NCBI GenBank assembly: GCA_016871855.1
Contig: VHBQ01000027.1
Location: 1-38,423 of the forward strand
From: Gemmatimonadota bacterium
Lineage (GTDB): Bacteria > Gemmatimonadota > Gemmatimonadetes > Gemmatimonadales > Gemmatimonadaceae
DNA: 38,423 nucleotides
Direction: 5' to 3'
The notes under the pieces: generated by a model
What the model was told of the DNA's origin: nothing
Databases searched by the model: none
The model's input: the letters and a program-made list of their open reading frames with translations, nothing else
Position numbers and translations under genes: made by a program
Shown: positions 10,232 to 18,165 of the stretch, piece after piece
Numbering within the stretch: position 1 is the first letter of the stretch
How the letters are laid out: every line of letters begins with the position of its first letter

Positions 10232-10633
10232 ATGAGCATGACCGATCCCATCGCCGATATGCTCACGCGGATCCGGAACGCTGTCGGATCGAAGCACCGC
10301 CGCGTGGACATGCCGGCCTCGAAAGTGAAGACCGAGATCGCCCGCCTCCTCAAGGAGACGAACTTCATCACGGACTACAAGATCGTGGAGTCCGAGACGG
10401 GCGCGAAGCTGCTGCGTGTCTCGCTCAAGTACGCGCACGGCGGCCAGCCGGTGATCCGGGAGCTGCAGCGCGTCTCGAGCCCGGGCCTGCGCAAGTACGT
10501 CGGGGTCTCGGAGATCCCGCGCGTGCGCAACGGGCTGGGCGTCGCCATCCTGTCCACCTCGCAGGGGCTGATGACCGACCGGCAGGCGCGCCAGGCGCGC
10601 ACCGGCGGCGAGCTCCTCGCCATCGTCTGGTAG
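10232..10633 (+). CDS. rpsH: 30S ribosomal protein S8 (uS8)
   Basis: Primary 16S-binding protein of the central domain; in E. coli it is the repressor of the spc operon. It has 133 residues. It starts MSMTDPIADMLTRIRNA and has the C-terminal signature GVAILSTSQGLMTDRQAR with the final GGELLAIVW. The purine tract GAGGAG lies unusually far (about 16 bases) from the ATG. The 128-base leader holds a heptamer palindrome and a perfect short hairpin, so this gene may be separately controlled. Confidence 0.98.
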   Translation: MSMTDPIADMLTRIRNAVGSKHRRVDMPASKVKTEIARLLKETNFITDYKIVESETGAKLLRVSLKYAHGGQPVIRELQRVSSPGLRKYVGVSEIPRVRNGLGVAILSTSQGLMTDRQARQARTGGELLAIVW

Positions 10634-10644
10634 GGGGCCCATCC

Positions 10645-11184
10645 ATGTCGCGTATTGGAAAGCTCCCCGTGGACATCCCGGCCGGCGTGACGGTGACCGT
10701 CGCGGGCTCGGTGGTGACCGTGAAGGGGCCGAAGGGCGAACTCAAGCGGACCTTCAACCCGGCGATGCAGATCGCGGTCGCGGGGAACCAGGTCACGGTG
10801 AACCGCCCGTCGGATGAGACGGCGCACAAGTCGCTGCACGGCCTCTCGCGCACGCTGATCCACAACATGATCGAAGGCGTGACCAAGGGTTACGTGCGGC
10901 AGCTCGAGATCACCGGCGTCGGCTACAAGGCCGAGGTGAAGCCGTACGGCCTGCTCTTCGCGCTGGGCTACTCGCACCAGATCGAGTTCAAGGCCCCGGC
11001 GGGGATCAAGCTGACGGCGCCGCAGCCGACGCAGGTGGTGGTGGAAGGGGCGGACAAGGAAATCGTCGGCCAGGTGGCCGCGGAAATTCGCTCGCTGCGC
11101 AAGCCGGAGCCGTACAAGGGCAAGGGCGTGCGGTATGCAGGCGAGCAGATCCGGCGCAAGGCCGGCAAGGCGGGAGGTAAGTAA
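10645..11184 (+). CDS. rplF: 50S ribosomal protein L6 (uL6)
   Basis: Large-subunit protein near the factor-binding site. It has 179 residues (177 in E. coli). It starts [17 protein letters not shown] and has the C-terminal signature [26 protein letters not shown]. The second alpha-beta repeat with [12 protein letters not shown] is evident. The last A of its stop is the first base of the rplR start. Confidence 0.98.
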   Translation: MSRIGKLPVDIPAGVTVTVAGSVVTVKGPKGELKRTFNPAMQIAVAGNQVTVNRPSDETAHKSLHGLSRTLIHNMIEGVTKGYVRQLEITGVGYKAEVKPYGLLFALGYSHQIEFKAPAGIKLTAPQPTQVVVEGADKEIVGQVAAEIRSLRKPEPYKGKGVRYAGEQIRRKAGKAGGK

Positions 11185-11537
11185 TGCCAATGCGTACTCC
11201 GAAGACGGGCGCGGAACGCCGCGCACGCCGTCATCTGCGCGTGCGGAAGAAGGTCACGGGAACGGCGGAGCGTCCGCGTCTCGTGGTGTTCCGCTCGCTG
11301 AAGCACATCTATGCCCAGCTGGTGGACGATGTGGCCCGCAAGACCCTGATGACCGTGACGGACAACGGGATCGAGGGGAAGAAGTCGGCCAAGTCCACGG
11401 AAGTGGGGAAGAAGATCGCCGCGCAGGCCAAGGCTGCCGGCATCAGCAAGGTCGTCTTCGACCGAGCTGGCTACCAGTACACGGGCCGCGTGAAGGCGGT
11501 GGCCGATGGTGCCCGCGAAGCCGGGCTGGAGTTCTGA
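11184..11537 (+). CDS. rplR: 50S ribosomal protein L18 (uL18)
   Basis: 5S rRNA-binding protein of the central protuberance. It has 117 residues, the normal size. The conserved [20 protein letters not shown] and the C-terminal [26 protein letters not shown] (split at residues 92-117) are clear. The start overlaps the rplF stop by 1 base (TAATG), and the rpsE ATG follows 1 base after the stop. Confidence 0.98.
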   Translation: MPMRTPKTGAERRARRHLRVRKKVTGTAERPRLVVFRSLKHIYAQLVDDVARKTLMTVTDNGIEGKKSAKSTEVGKKIAAQAKAAGISKVVFDRAGYQYTGRVKAVADGAREAGLEF

Positions 11538-11538
11538 T

Positions 11539-12372
11539 ATGGCCGAAGAGATGAAGGAGACGACGCACCACGCCGGCGGCGAGACGTCGGGCCCCTCGCG
11601 TCCGCAGGGACGCGGCGGCATGGGCGGCAGCGCGCGCAGTGGCGGTGGCCGTGGTGGTCCGGGCGGTGGCCGTGGCGGGCCGGGCGGCGGTCGTGGCGGG
11701 CCAGGCGGTGGCCGCAGTGGCCGTGGCGGACCGGGCGGTGGCCGTGGCGGGCCGGGTGGCGGGCGCGGGCCGGGTGGCCCGGGCGCGCGCGGCGGCCGTG
11801 ACGGCGGACCGGGGCGTGATGCCCGCGGCGGGCGCGGCGGCGCGCCGGGTGAGGAGCGTGAAGGCTCCGATCTGGTGGAGAACGTTGTCGCCATCAACCG
11901 CGTGGCCAAGGTCGTGAAGGGCGGCCGGCGCTTCAGCTTCAACGCGCTTGTCGCCGTCGGCGACGGCCAGGGGAAGGTGGGCGTGGCCAGCGGCAAGGCG
12001 AACGAAGTGTCGGAAGCGGTGCGCAAGGCCGTCGAGGGGGCGCGCCGCAACATGGTGTCGATCCCGATGACCGGCGCCACCATCCCGCACGAGATCGTCG
12101 GCGCGCATGGCGCGGCCAAGGTCCTGCTGAAGCCGGCGGCGCCCGGGTCGGGCGTCATCGCGGGCGGCGCGGTGCGCGCCGTGATGGAATGCGTCGGCAT
12201 CACCGACATCCTGACGAAGTCGCTGGGATCCACGAATCCGTTCAACCTCGTGCGCGCGGCCATCGACGGCCTGGTGTCGCTCACGACGGTGGAGCAGGTC
12301 GCACGCGAGCGCGGCGTCGAGGCATCGTCGCTGGGCTACAAGTCGCGCGCGAAGGGGAAGGAGGTCGCCTGA
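11539..12372 (+). CDS. rpsE: 30S ribosomal protein S5 (uS5) with long RGG N-terminal tail
   Basis: Protein at the mRNA entry site, involved in helicase activity and fidelity. The start is the ATG at 11539, directly after the rplR stop; the open frame reaches back to 11506 but that would overlap rplR. It has 277 residues against about 167 in E. coli. The conserved body begins near residue 111 ([20 protein letters not shown]) and includes [20 protein letters not shown] and the normal C-terminal half. Residues 22-103 are almost entirely Gly, Arg and Pro in GGGRGGP blocks, an RGG domain. Eukaryotic uS5 (RPS2) also has an N-terminal RG-rich tail, methylated by PRMT3; no such tail is usual in bacteria. 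Overlap of the stop with the rpmD ATG supports the reading frame. Confidence 0.97.
   Translation: MAEEMKETTHHAGGETSGPSRPQGRGGMGGSARSGGGRGGPGGGRGGPGGGRGGPGGGRSGRGGPGGGRGGPGGGRGPGGPGARGGRDGGPGRDARGGRGGAPGEEREGSDLVENVVAINRVAKVVKGGRRFSFNALVAVGDGQGKVGVASGKANEVSEAVRKAVEGARRNMVSIPMTGATIPHEIVGAHGAAKVLLKPAAPGSGVIAGGAVRAVMECVGITDILTKSLGSTNPFNLVRAAIDGLVSLTTVEQVARERGVEASSLGYKSRAKGKEVA
11641..11772 (+). repeat. 21-base tandem repeat coding for GGGRGGP units
   Basis: Inside rpsE, codons 35-78 consist of five to six copies of a 21-base unit that encodes Gly-Gly-Gly-Arg-Gly-Gly-Pro, one copy being extended by Ser-Gly-Arg. The copies differ mainly in silent positions (GGT/GGC, CGT/CGC). The reading frame has therefore been kept while the repeat diverged, which fits a selected protein tail and not a recent slip. 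Confidence 0.85.
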
Positions 12373-12623
12373 TGCCGCGCACGTTCGTTTGGCACCCCGG
12401 ACGGGGGCCCAAGAAGACCGCGCCGAACACCCTCACGTCGGGGAAGGTGCAGGTGAAGCAGATTCGCAGCGGATCCGGTCAGCCCAAGGTGATGCGGCTG
12501 ACCCTCGAGGCGCTCGGCCTGAAGCACCACCAGGATGTGGTGGTGCACCAGGACTCGCCGTCGCTGCGCGGCCAGATCAAGCGCGTGCGTCATCTCGTTG
12601 AAGTGACGCCGGTGAAGGAGTAA
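12372..12623 (+). CDS. rpmD: 50S ribosomal protein L30 (uL30), N-terminally extended
   Basis: Small peripheral large-subunit protein. The ATG overlaps the rpsE stop (TGATG). It has 83 residues versus about 60 usual. The conserved core [20 protein letters not shown] then [20 protein letters not shown] starts at residue 28, after a basic leader ([17 protein letters not shown]). The position between rpsE and rplO is the standard one. The open frame continues upstream inside rpsE, but the coupled ATG is preferred. Confidence 0.95.
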   Translation: MPRTFVWHPGRGPKKTAPNTLTSGKVQVKQIRSGSGQPKVMRLTLEALGLKHHQDVVVHQDSPSLRGQIKRVRHLVEVTPVKE

Positions 12624-12627
12624 TCCG

Positions 12628-13083
12628 ATGGCTACCGAGAAGATCACGCTCAGCAACCTGGCGCCGGCGCCCGGATCGCACCGCGACCGGAAGCGCCTTG
12701 GCCGGGGCCCCGGCTCGGGCAAGGGCAAGACGTCCGGCAAGGGGCACAAGGGCATCAAGGCGCGCTCTGGCCACCACGGCCCGGGCGGCGGCAAGCCGCA
12801 TTTCGAAGGCGGCCAGATGCCGCTGACGCGCCGCATTCCGAAGCGCGGGTTCACCAATCCGTTCCGGGTGTCGTATCAGGTCGTCGGGCTCGACGACCTC
12901 GCGGCGGTCGGCGGCGAGGTGACGCTCGAGGCGCTCGCCGCGAAGGGGCTGGCGAGCAAGGGACGTCCCGCCAAGGTGCTCGCCAACGGCGAGCTGACCA
13001 GCGCGGTCACCGTGCGCGGCCTCAAGGTGAGCGCCGCGGCCAAGGCCAAAATCGAAGCCGCCGGCGGCAAGGTCGAGGACTAA
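12628..13083 (+). CDS. rplO: 50S ribosomal protein L15 (uL15)
   Basis: Late-assembly large-subunit protein. It has 151 residues (144 in E. coli). It begins with [20 protein letters not shown], the Gly-rich extended region [20 protein letters not shown], and [17 protein letters not shown], all characteristic. The stop TAA is immediately followed by the secY ATG, a conserved arrangement at the end of the spc operon. Confidence 0.98.
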   Translation: MATEKITLSNLAPAPGSHRDRKRLGRGPGSGKGKTSGKGHKGIKARSGHHGPGGGKPHFEGGQMPLTRRIPKRGFTNPFRVSYQVVGLDDLAAVGGEVTLEALAAKGLASKGRPAKVLANGELTSAVTVRGLKVSAAAKAKIEAAGGKVED

Positions 13084-14427
13084 ATGGCGCAGGCAAATCC
13101 CGCAGCGACGCTGGCGAACATCTATCGCACGCCGGAGCTCTGGGAGAAGATCGTCTTCACCGCTCTCTGCCTCCTGATCTACCGGGTGGGCAGTCACGTC
13201 ACCGCCCCCGGCGTGGACGTGGTGGCGATGATGGACTTCTTCCAGTCCCAGGGCGGGGGCGGCTTCCTCGGCCTGTACGACCTGTTCGTGGGCGGCAACA
13301 TGTCGAAGGCGACGATCTTCGCCCTCGGCATCATGCCGTACATCTCCGCCTCCATCTTCGCGCAGATCGCCGGCGCCGTCTTCCCCACGTGGGAGAAGAT
13401 GCAGAAGGATGAGGAAGGGCGGAAAAAGATCACGCAGTGGACGCGCTACGGCACCGTCGCGCTGGCGCTCGTGCAGGCGTGGGGCTTCGCGCTCTTCACC
13501 GAGTCGGTGCAGGGGGCGGTGGTCTCGCCGGGCTTCAGCTTCAAGTTCGAGATGGCCTGGGTCCTGACCACCGGCGCGATCTTCGTGATGTGGCTGGGCG
13601 AGCAGATCACCGAGCGCGGCCTGGGCAATGGCGCCTCGCTGCTGATCTTCTTCTCGATCGTCGAGCGGTTCTGGCCCAGCGCGTGGCAGACGTTCAACTT
13701 CATCGGCACGGGCTCGGTGAGCCCGCTGGCGATTCTGGCGCTCGTCGCGCTGATGCTCGCCGTGGTCGCCGGCGTCGTGGCCATCACGCTGGCCGCGCGC
13801 CGCATCGCCATCCAGATCCCGCAGCGCACGATGGCGCGGGGGCGGATGCGTGAGGCGGCCCGCAACTTCATCCCGCTGCGCATCAACGCGTCGGGCGTGA
13901 TGCCGATCATCTTCGCGCAGTCGCTGATCGTGGTGCCCGGAGCCGTCGCGCAGTTCAGCGGCAACGAGCGGATGCGCGACTTCTCCGACCTGTTCGTCCC
14001 GGGGACGTGGCTCTACTTCGTCCTCTCCGCGGTGCTCATCCTGTTCTTCACGTACTTCTACACGTCCATCATCTTCAATCCGGTCGACATCGCCGAGAAC
14101 CTGAAGAAGCAGGGCGGGTTCATCCCGGGCATCAAGCCAGGGGCGAAGACGGCGGAGTATATTGATGAGGTGGTCAGCCGGATCACCCTCCCCGGGGCGA
14201 TTTTCCTGACCATCATGGCCCTGCTGCCGGTGTGGATCGCCGACGCCATGGCCGTGCCGTTCCAGTTCGGCGGCACGTCGGTGCTGATCGTCGTGGGCGT
14301 GGCGCTGGACACGATCGCCCAGATGAACCAGCATCTGCTGCTGCGGAAGTATGACGGCTTCATGAAGAAGGGGCGTGTCCGCTTCCGCGGACGCCAGACA
14401 AGCGGAGATATCTTCTCCGGGGGGTAA
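13084..14427 (+). CDS. secY: Protein translocase subunit SecY
   Basis: Central channel of the Sec translocon, inserting and exporting proteins across the inner membrane. It has 447 residues with about ten hydrophobic segments. Recognisable parts are FALGIMPYISASIFAQIAGA (TM2), LGEQITERGLGNGASLLIF, the cytosolic loop with RINASGVMPIIFAQSL, and the C-terminal loop ENLKKQGGFIPGIKPG. It directly abuts rplO and lies 6 bases upstream of adk. Confidence 0.98.
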   Translation: MAQANPAATLANIYRTPELWEKIVFTALCLLIYRVGSHVTAPGVDVVAMMDFFQSQGGGGFLGLYDLFVGGNMSKATIFALGIMPYISASIFAQIAGAVFPTWEKMQKDEEGRKKITQWTRYGTVALALVQAWGFALFTESVQGAVVSPGFSFKFEMAWVLTTGAIFVMWLGEQITERGLGNGASLLIFFSIVERFWPSAWQTFNFIGTGSVSPLAILALVALMLAVVAGVVAITLAARRIAIQIPQRTMARGRMREAARNFIPLRINASGVMPIIFAQSLIVVPGAVAQFSGNERMRDFSDLFVPGTWLYFVLSAVLILFFTYFYTSIIFNPVDIAENLKKQGGFIPGIKPGAKTAEYIDEVVSRITLPGAIFLTIMALLPVWIADAMAVPFQFGGTSVLIVVGVALDTIAQMNQHLLLRKYDGFMKKGRVRFRGRQTSGDIFSGG

Positions 14428-14433
14428 GACCTC

Positions 14434-15081
14434 ATGATCGTTGTCCTGCTCGGGCCACCGGGTTCAGGCAAGGGGACGCAGGGGGAGCGGGTCGCCGCTG
14501 CCCTCGGCGTCCCCAAGATCTCTACGGGGGACGTGCTGCGCGCCGCCGCGAAGGCGGGGACGCCGCTCGGCCTCGAAGCCAAGGCGTACATGGACCGCGG
14601 GGATCTGGTGCCCGACCCCGTCATCCTTGGCATCATGAAGGACGCGCTCGCCGCGCCGGAACAGGCGAAGGGCGTCGTGCTCGACGGTGTGGTGCGCACG
14701 GTGCCCCAGGCCGAGGGGCTGGCCCGCGTGGCGCGGGAGCTCGGCAAGCCGGTGGGCGTCGTGCTGCTCTTCGAGATCGCCGACGAGGAACTCGTGGCCC
14801 GCCTGAGTTCGCGCACGACCTGCGGCGCGTGCCAAGCGCCGTTCGCGGGGCGGCAGCCGGGCGAAACGCACGCCGAGTGTGCCGCCACCCCGAAGGGGAC
14901 GCTGGTGCGCCGCGCCGACGACGAGCCGGACTCCATTCGCAACCGCCTGCGGGTGTACAAGGCGCAGACGGAGCCGGTGGTGGCGTGGTTCCGCGCCAAC
15001 GGCGGCAACGTGGCGGCGATTGACGGCTCAGGCACGTTCGCCGAGGTGGAGGCGCGGGCGCTGAAGGCGGTTGGCTGTTGA
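14434..15081 (+). CDS. adk: Adenylate kinase, with atypical DGVVR motif
   Basis: Catalyses ATP + AMP to 2 ADP in the cytoplasm. It has 215 residues, the size of the long (LID-bearing) type. The P-loop GPPGSGKGTQ is at 7-16, STGDVLRAA at 30-38 binds AMP, and ADDEPDSIRNRL is at 161-172. Two features are odd. The near-invariant DGFPR AMP-binding motif reads DGVVR (84-88), keeping the Asp and Arg but losing Phe and Pro. The LID has Cys130, Cys133 and Cys149 but no obvious fourth zinc ligand. The position between secY and map is classic, so it is very likely the real housekeeping enzyme. Its stop overlaps the map start. Confidence 0.96.
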   Translation: MIVVLLGPPGSGKGTQGERVAAALGVPKISTGDVLRAAAKAGTPLGLEAKAYMDRGDLVPDPVILGIMKDALAAPEQAKGVVLDGVVRTVPQAEGLARVARELGKPVGVVLLFEIADEELVARLSSRTTCGACQAPFAGRQPGETHAECAATPKGTLVRRADDEPDSIRNRLRVYKAQTEPVVAWFRANGGNVAAIDGSGTFAEVEARALKAVGC

Positions 15082-15830
15082 TCCAGCTCAAGAGCGCGCG
15101 CGAGATCGACGTCATGGCGGCGGGAGGGCGGATCCTCGCCCTCACGCACGCACATTTGCGCACCCAGCTCCGTCCCGGCATCACCACGGCGGCGCTCGAT
15201 CGCATCGCCGAGGATTTCATCCGCTCGCATGACGGCGCGGTGCCGGCATTCAAGGGGCTCTACGGCTTCCCGGGCGCGATCTGCATTTCGGTGAACGAGG
15301 AGATCGTGCACGGCATCCCGTCGCCGAAGCGCGTGTTTGCCGAGGGCGACATCGCCAAGCTGGACGTCGGCGTGCAGTACCAGGGGATGTTCACGGACGC
15401 GGCGATCACCGTGCCATGTGGGACGATCGATCCGACGACGCAGCATCTCATCGACGTGACGGAGCGGGCGCTCGAGGCGGGCATCGCGCAGGCGGTCGCC
15501 GGCAACTACATCGGCGACATCGGGCACGCGGTGCAGTCCGTGGTGGAGCGCGCCGGGTTCAGCGTGGTGCGCGAACTGGTGGGGCACGGCGTGGGGCACC
15601 TGCCGCACGAGGATCCGCAGGTGCCCAACCACGGCAAGCCGCGGCGCGGCACGCGCCTGCAGGCGGGGCTGACCATCGCCATCGAACCGATGGTCAACGT
15701 CGGCGGACCGGCCACGCGGACGCTGGCCGACAAGTGGACCGTCGTGACGCTGGACGGCACGCGTAGCGCGCATGTGGAGCACACGGTGGCGGTCACCGAC
15801 GGGCCGCCGCGTGTGCTGACGCGGCTCTAG
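15078..15830 (+). CDS. map: Methionine aminopeptidase, type I
   Basis: Removes the initiator Met from new proteins. It has 250 residues. Substrate His79 and metal ligands Asp96, Asp107, His170, Glu203 and Glu234 are all in place (KLDVG, FTDAA, GHGVG, IEPM, VEHTV). The start is TTG in a TTGA overlap with the adk stop, chosen because IQLKSAREIDVMAAGG is the canonical N-terminus. It ends the ribosomal cluster: infA and rpmJ, which commonly follow, are absent. Confidence 0.97.
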   Translation: MIQLKSAREIDVMAAGGRILALTHAHLRTQLRPGITTAALDRIAEDFIRSHDGAVPAFKGLYGFPGAICISVNEEIVHGIPSPKRVFAEGDIAKLDVGVQYQGMFTDAAITVPCGTIDPTTQHLIDVTERALEAGIAQAVAGNYIGDIGHAVQSVVERAGFSVVRELVGHGVGHLPHEDPQVPNHGKPRRGTRLQAGLTIAIEPMVNVGGPATRTLADKWTVVTLDGTRSAHVEHTVAVTDGPPRVLTRL

Positions 15831-15840
15831 CAGAAAGCGA

Positions 15841-17535
15841 ATGCACCGGCCGGCGAGCACCGCCGAGAAGGCCGCCGCGGTTGTGGCCTGGACGGCGATC
15901 GTCCTCGGCTTCGCCGCGCGGACCTGGGCGCTGACGCAGCGCGGCTCGCTCTGGCTCGACGAGGCGTCGCTTGGGCTGAACGTGCTCACGCGCAGCTACG
16001 GCGAGCTGCTGCGCCCCCTCGACTGGGGACAGGCCGCTCCGGTGGGCTTCCTGTGGTTGGAGCGCACGATCGCGTCGCACGCTGCGGTGCCGGACCTCTG
16101 GCTGCGACTGATACCGTGGGCGGCGGGCGTCGCGCTACCGTGGCTCGTCTGGCGGCTTGGCGCGCGGTTGGTTGGCACGGGCACCGGGGCGCTGGCCGCC
16201 GTTGCCGCCGCGGGCTCCCTGCTCGCCCTCCGGTACTCCACGGAGGCCAAGCCGTACGCCACTGACGCCGCAGTGGCGGCCGGGTTGCTGCTGCTGGCCG
16301 CTGAGGTGCGTGAGGAGCCGAGTTCGTCGCGCCGGTGGCGGCGACTCGGCGTGGCGATGGCGCTCGCGGTCTGGTTGTCGTTGCCGGCCGTTTTCGTGAT
16401 TGCCGGTATCGCCGCGGCGATGCTGGCGAGCGGCAACGTGCGCGAGGCACGGCCCGCGCGTCGGGTGGGCCTTCCCGCGCTGGGCGTGTCCGCGCTGGTG
16501 TTCGCGGTGCTCTGGTTCACTACGTACCGCGCCGGCGCGGCGAGCGCCATGCTCCGCGCGTACTGGGAGCCGGTGATGCTCGACGTGAGCGCCGAAGATC
16601 GCGCGGTTCGCCTCCTGCGCGTTCTGATGGAGCTGGCCTGGATTCCGCTGCGATGGACCGGCTCGCTGCTGGGCGCGTCGGTGGGCATCGGGGTATGGCT
16701 GGCCGGGCTGTGGGTGGTGGCGCGGCGGCGTGGGTCGGATGCGCTGCTGCTGGGGGCGCCGATCGCGCTCGCGATGCTGGCGTCGTCCATCGGTGCCTAT
16801 CCGCTCTCAGATCGACTGGCGTTCTTCGCGGTGCCTGGGGTGTGGGTGGCGCAAGCGGCTGCGGTGACGGCGGTGCGGAACCTGCTGCTCACGAAGCGCA
16901 GCGTGGTCACCAATGCGCGCGTCGCGACCGTGTTTGTGGTCCTTGCCGCCGCCGGCGTGTCGGCGTGGCAATCCACGGACTCCGACCGCTTCCTTCGCGA
17001 TCCCGGCACGCTGGAGCCGACGCGCTCGCTCTTTGCGGCCGTGGACGCGGAAGCAGGCGCGACGCCGATCTATGTCTTCGCCCGCGCCGCGCCGTCTTGG
17101 CTACTCGCCACCAGCGACGGCGCGTGGCGCGGCAACGAGCGCCTGGAGCGGTGGACGCGGCTGGCGGGACGCGCCAACGCGCCGGGCTACGAGAATGCCG
17201 GCCGCGACCGTGCCGTGCGCGCGCGCGAGGGAGATTCCCTCGTCGTGCGCTTTGACGGGCGCACCGAACTCGTGGGGCTGTCGCCGGGCATTGCGTATCG
17301 CATTGCGGGTGCGCCGTCGGCGAACGCGCCGTCGCCGGGCTGGGCGGCGGAGGAAGCGCGCCGCATGGCTGCCGCGGCGCAGCCTGAGATCTGGCTCGTC
17401 GCCAGTCATTTCTTCGCGGGCTCGGGGCGCAACGAACTGCGGCCGCTGGTGGAAGCGGCCGCGACGGCGGGATTACAGGTGGTGGAAGAGCGGCGCGCGG
17501 GGAACGACGTGATCGCCCTGCGGCTGCGCCGCTGA
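15841..17535 (+). CDS. Multi-pass membrane glycosyltransferase-like protein (GT39/ArnT-like)
   Basis: A 564-residue membrane protein. The N-terminal half has about nine to ten hydrophobic segments (first at about 13-31). The first extracytoplasmic loop contains LWLDEASLGLN with the acidic pair Asp40-Glu41, the catalytic-type Asp/Glu motif of polyprenyl-phosphate sugar transferases of the PMT/ArnT group. The C-terminal part (about 390-564) is soluble, probably periplasmic. Such enzymes move a sugar from a lipid carrier to lipid or protein. The acceptor is unknown. It starts 10 bases after map, so it may be cotranscribed, and it ends 2 bases from an opposing gene with no terminator between. Family assignment is by motif and layout only. 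Confidence 0.75.
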   Translation: MHRPASTAEKAAAVVAWTAIVLGFAARTWALTQRGSLWLDEASLGLNVLTRSYGELLRPLDWGQAAPVGFLWLERTIASHAAVPDLWLRLIPWAAGVALPWLVWRLGARLVGTGTGALAAVAAAGSLLALRYSTEAKPYATDAAVAAGLLLLAAEVREEPSSSRRWRRLGVAMALAVWLSLPAVFVIAGIAAAMLASGNVREARPARRVGLPALGVSALVFAVLWFTTYRAGAASAMLRAYWEPVMLDVSAEDRAVRLLRVLMELAWIPLRWTGSLLGASVGIGVWLAGLWVVARRRGSDALLLGAPIALAMLASSIGAYPLSDRLAFFAVPGVWVAQAAAVTAVRNLLLTKRSVVTNARVATVFVVLAAAGVSAWQSTDSDRFLRDPGTLEPTRSLFAAVDAEAGATPIYVFARAAPSWLLATSDGAWRGNERLERWTRLAGRANAPGYENAGRDRAVRAREGDSLVVRFDGRTELVGLSPGIAYRIAGAPSANAPSPGWAAEEARRMAAAAQPEIWLVASHFFAGSGRNELRPLVEAAATAGLQVVEERRAGNDVIALRLRR

Positions 17536-17537
17536 GG

Positions 17538-18158
17538 TCACGCCGACGGTTCGCCGGCGCCGAGCTGACGCCGGTCGGTCATCAGCTTGGTGACGAACCG
17601 CTGCCCTTCGGAGACCCGCTCGACCTCGAGCGCAATCGCCTCAACCGAGTTCTCGATGCGCGCGATGCGCTCGGCGGTGTCGGCCGGCAGCGCCGGCGGT
17701 TGGGCCGCGCGACGCCCCACGAGACGACGCACCAATGTGGCGCCCACGACCGCGGTGGCGATGATCGCCGTCATCGAAATCAGCGTCACATTGATCGGCT
17801 GGGCTGGGCCGCCAATGAACGACGGTGGCGTCGTCTCCTCCACCAGGTTCGGCGGCGCAGAGGCGAGGAGCTGCCCGTTCTGGGCGATGTCCTTCTCCAA
17901 CTGCACGAGGCGTTCGTCGAGGACCTTGAGGCGGGCCTCAAGCCCCTCCCGTCCGTTGGGTGAGCGCGCCATCTCGCGAATCACGTCCTGACGACGATCG
18001 GTGGCGGAGGTCAGTTGGCGGGAGAGCTCGCTGCGGCGGTTCTGCAGCAGCTGCACGTCCTGCGCGGTCATCGGGCGTGCCACGTCCTGCGGCAGCGTGA
18101 TATTGCTGCCGGAGAGCGGCGCCGGGGCGGGGGCTTGCTGAGCGACGGGCACGGGCAT
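17538..18158 (-). CDS. Single-span membrane protein with two coiled coils
   Basis: A 206-residue protein of unknown function. It has a Pro/Ala-rich N-terminus (1-27), a long charged heptad-like helix (about 31-98, RRSELSRQLTSATDRRQDVI onwards), a linker, one hydrophobic segment (about 123-145), then a second helix (about 160-195, AERIARIENSVEAIALEVE). No enzyme motif was found. The ATG follows AAGGGAACC, a fair ribosome-binding site. It is the third gene of the ftcD operon, 7 bases after the YwaF-like gene. The helix-membrane-helix layout suggests a scaffold or envelope tether; that is inference. Confidence 0.8.
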   Translation of the reverse strand: MPVPVAQQAPAPAPLSGSNITLPQDVARPMTAQDVQLLQNRRSELSRQLTSATDRRQDVIREMARSPNGREGLEARLKVLDERLVQLEKDIAQNGQLLASAPPNLVEETTPPSFIGGPAQPINVTLISMTAIIATAVVGATLVRRLVGRRAAQPPALPADTAERIARIENSVEAIALEVERVSEGQRFVTKLMTDRRQLGAGEPSA

Positions 18159-18165
18159 GGTTCCC

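Noticed and set aside
12577-14334. Long minus-strand open frame (585 codons) opposite rplO and secY
   Set aside because: It lies wholly antisense to strongly conserved genes, is Arg/His/Asp/Leu-rich as expected of a GC-rich shadow frame, and has no recognisable domain. Similar long antisense frames opposite rplP-rplX, adk-map and purA were rejected for the same reason.
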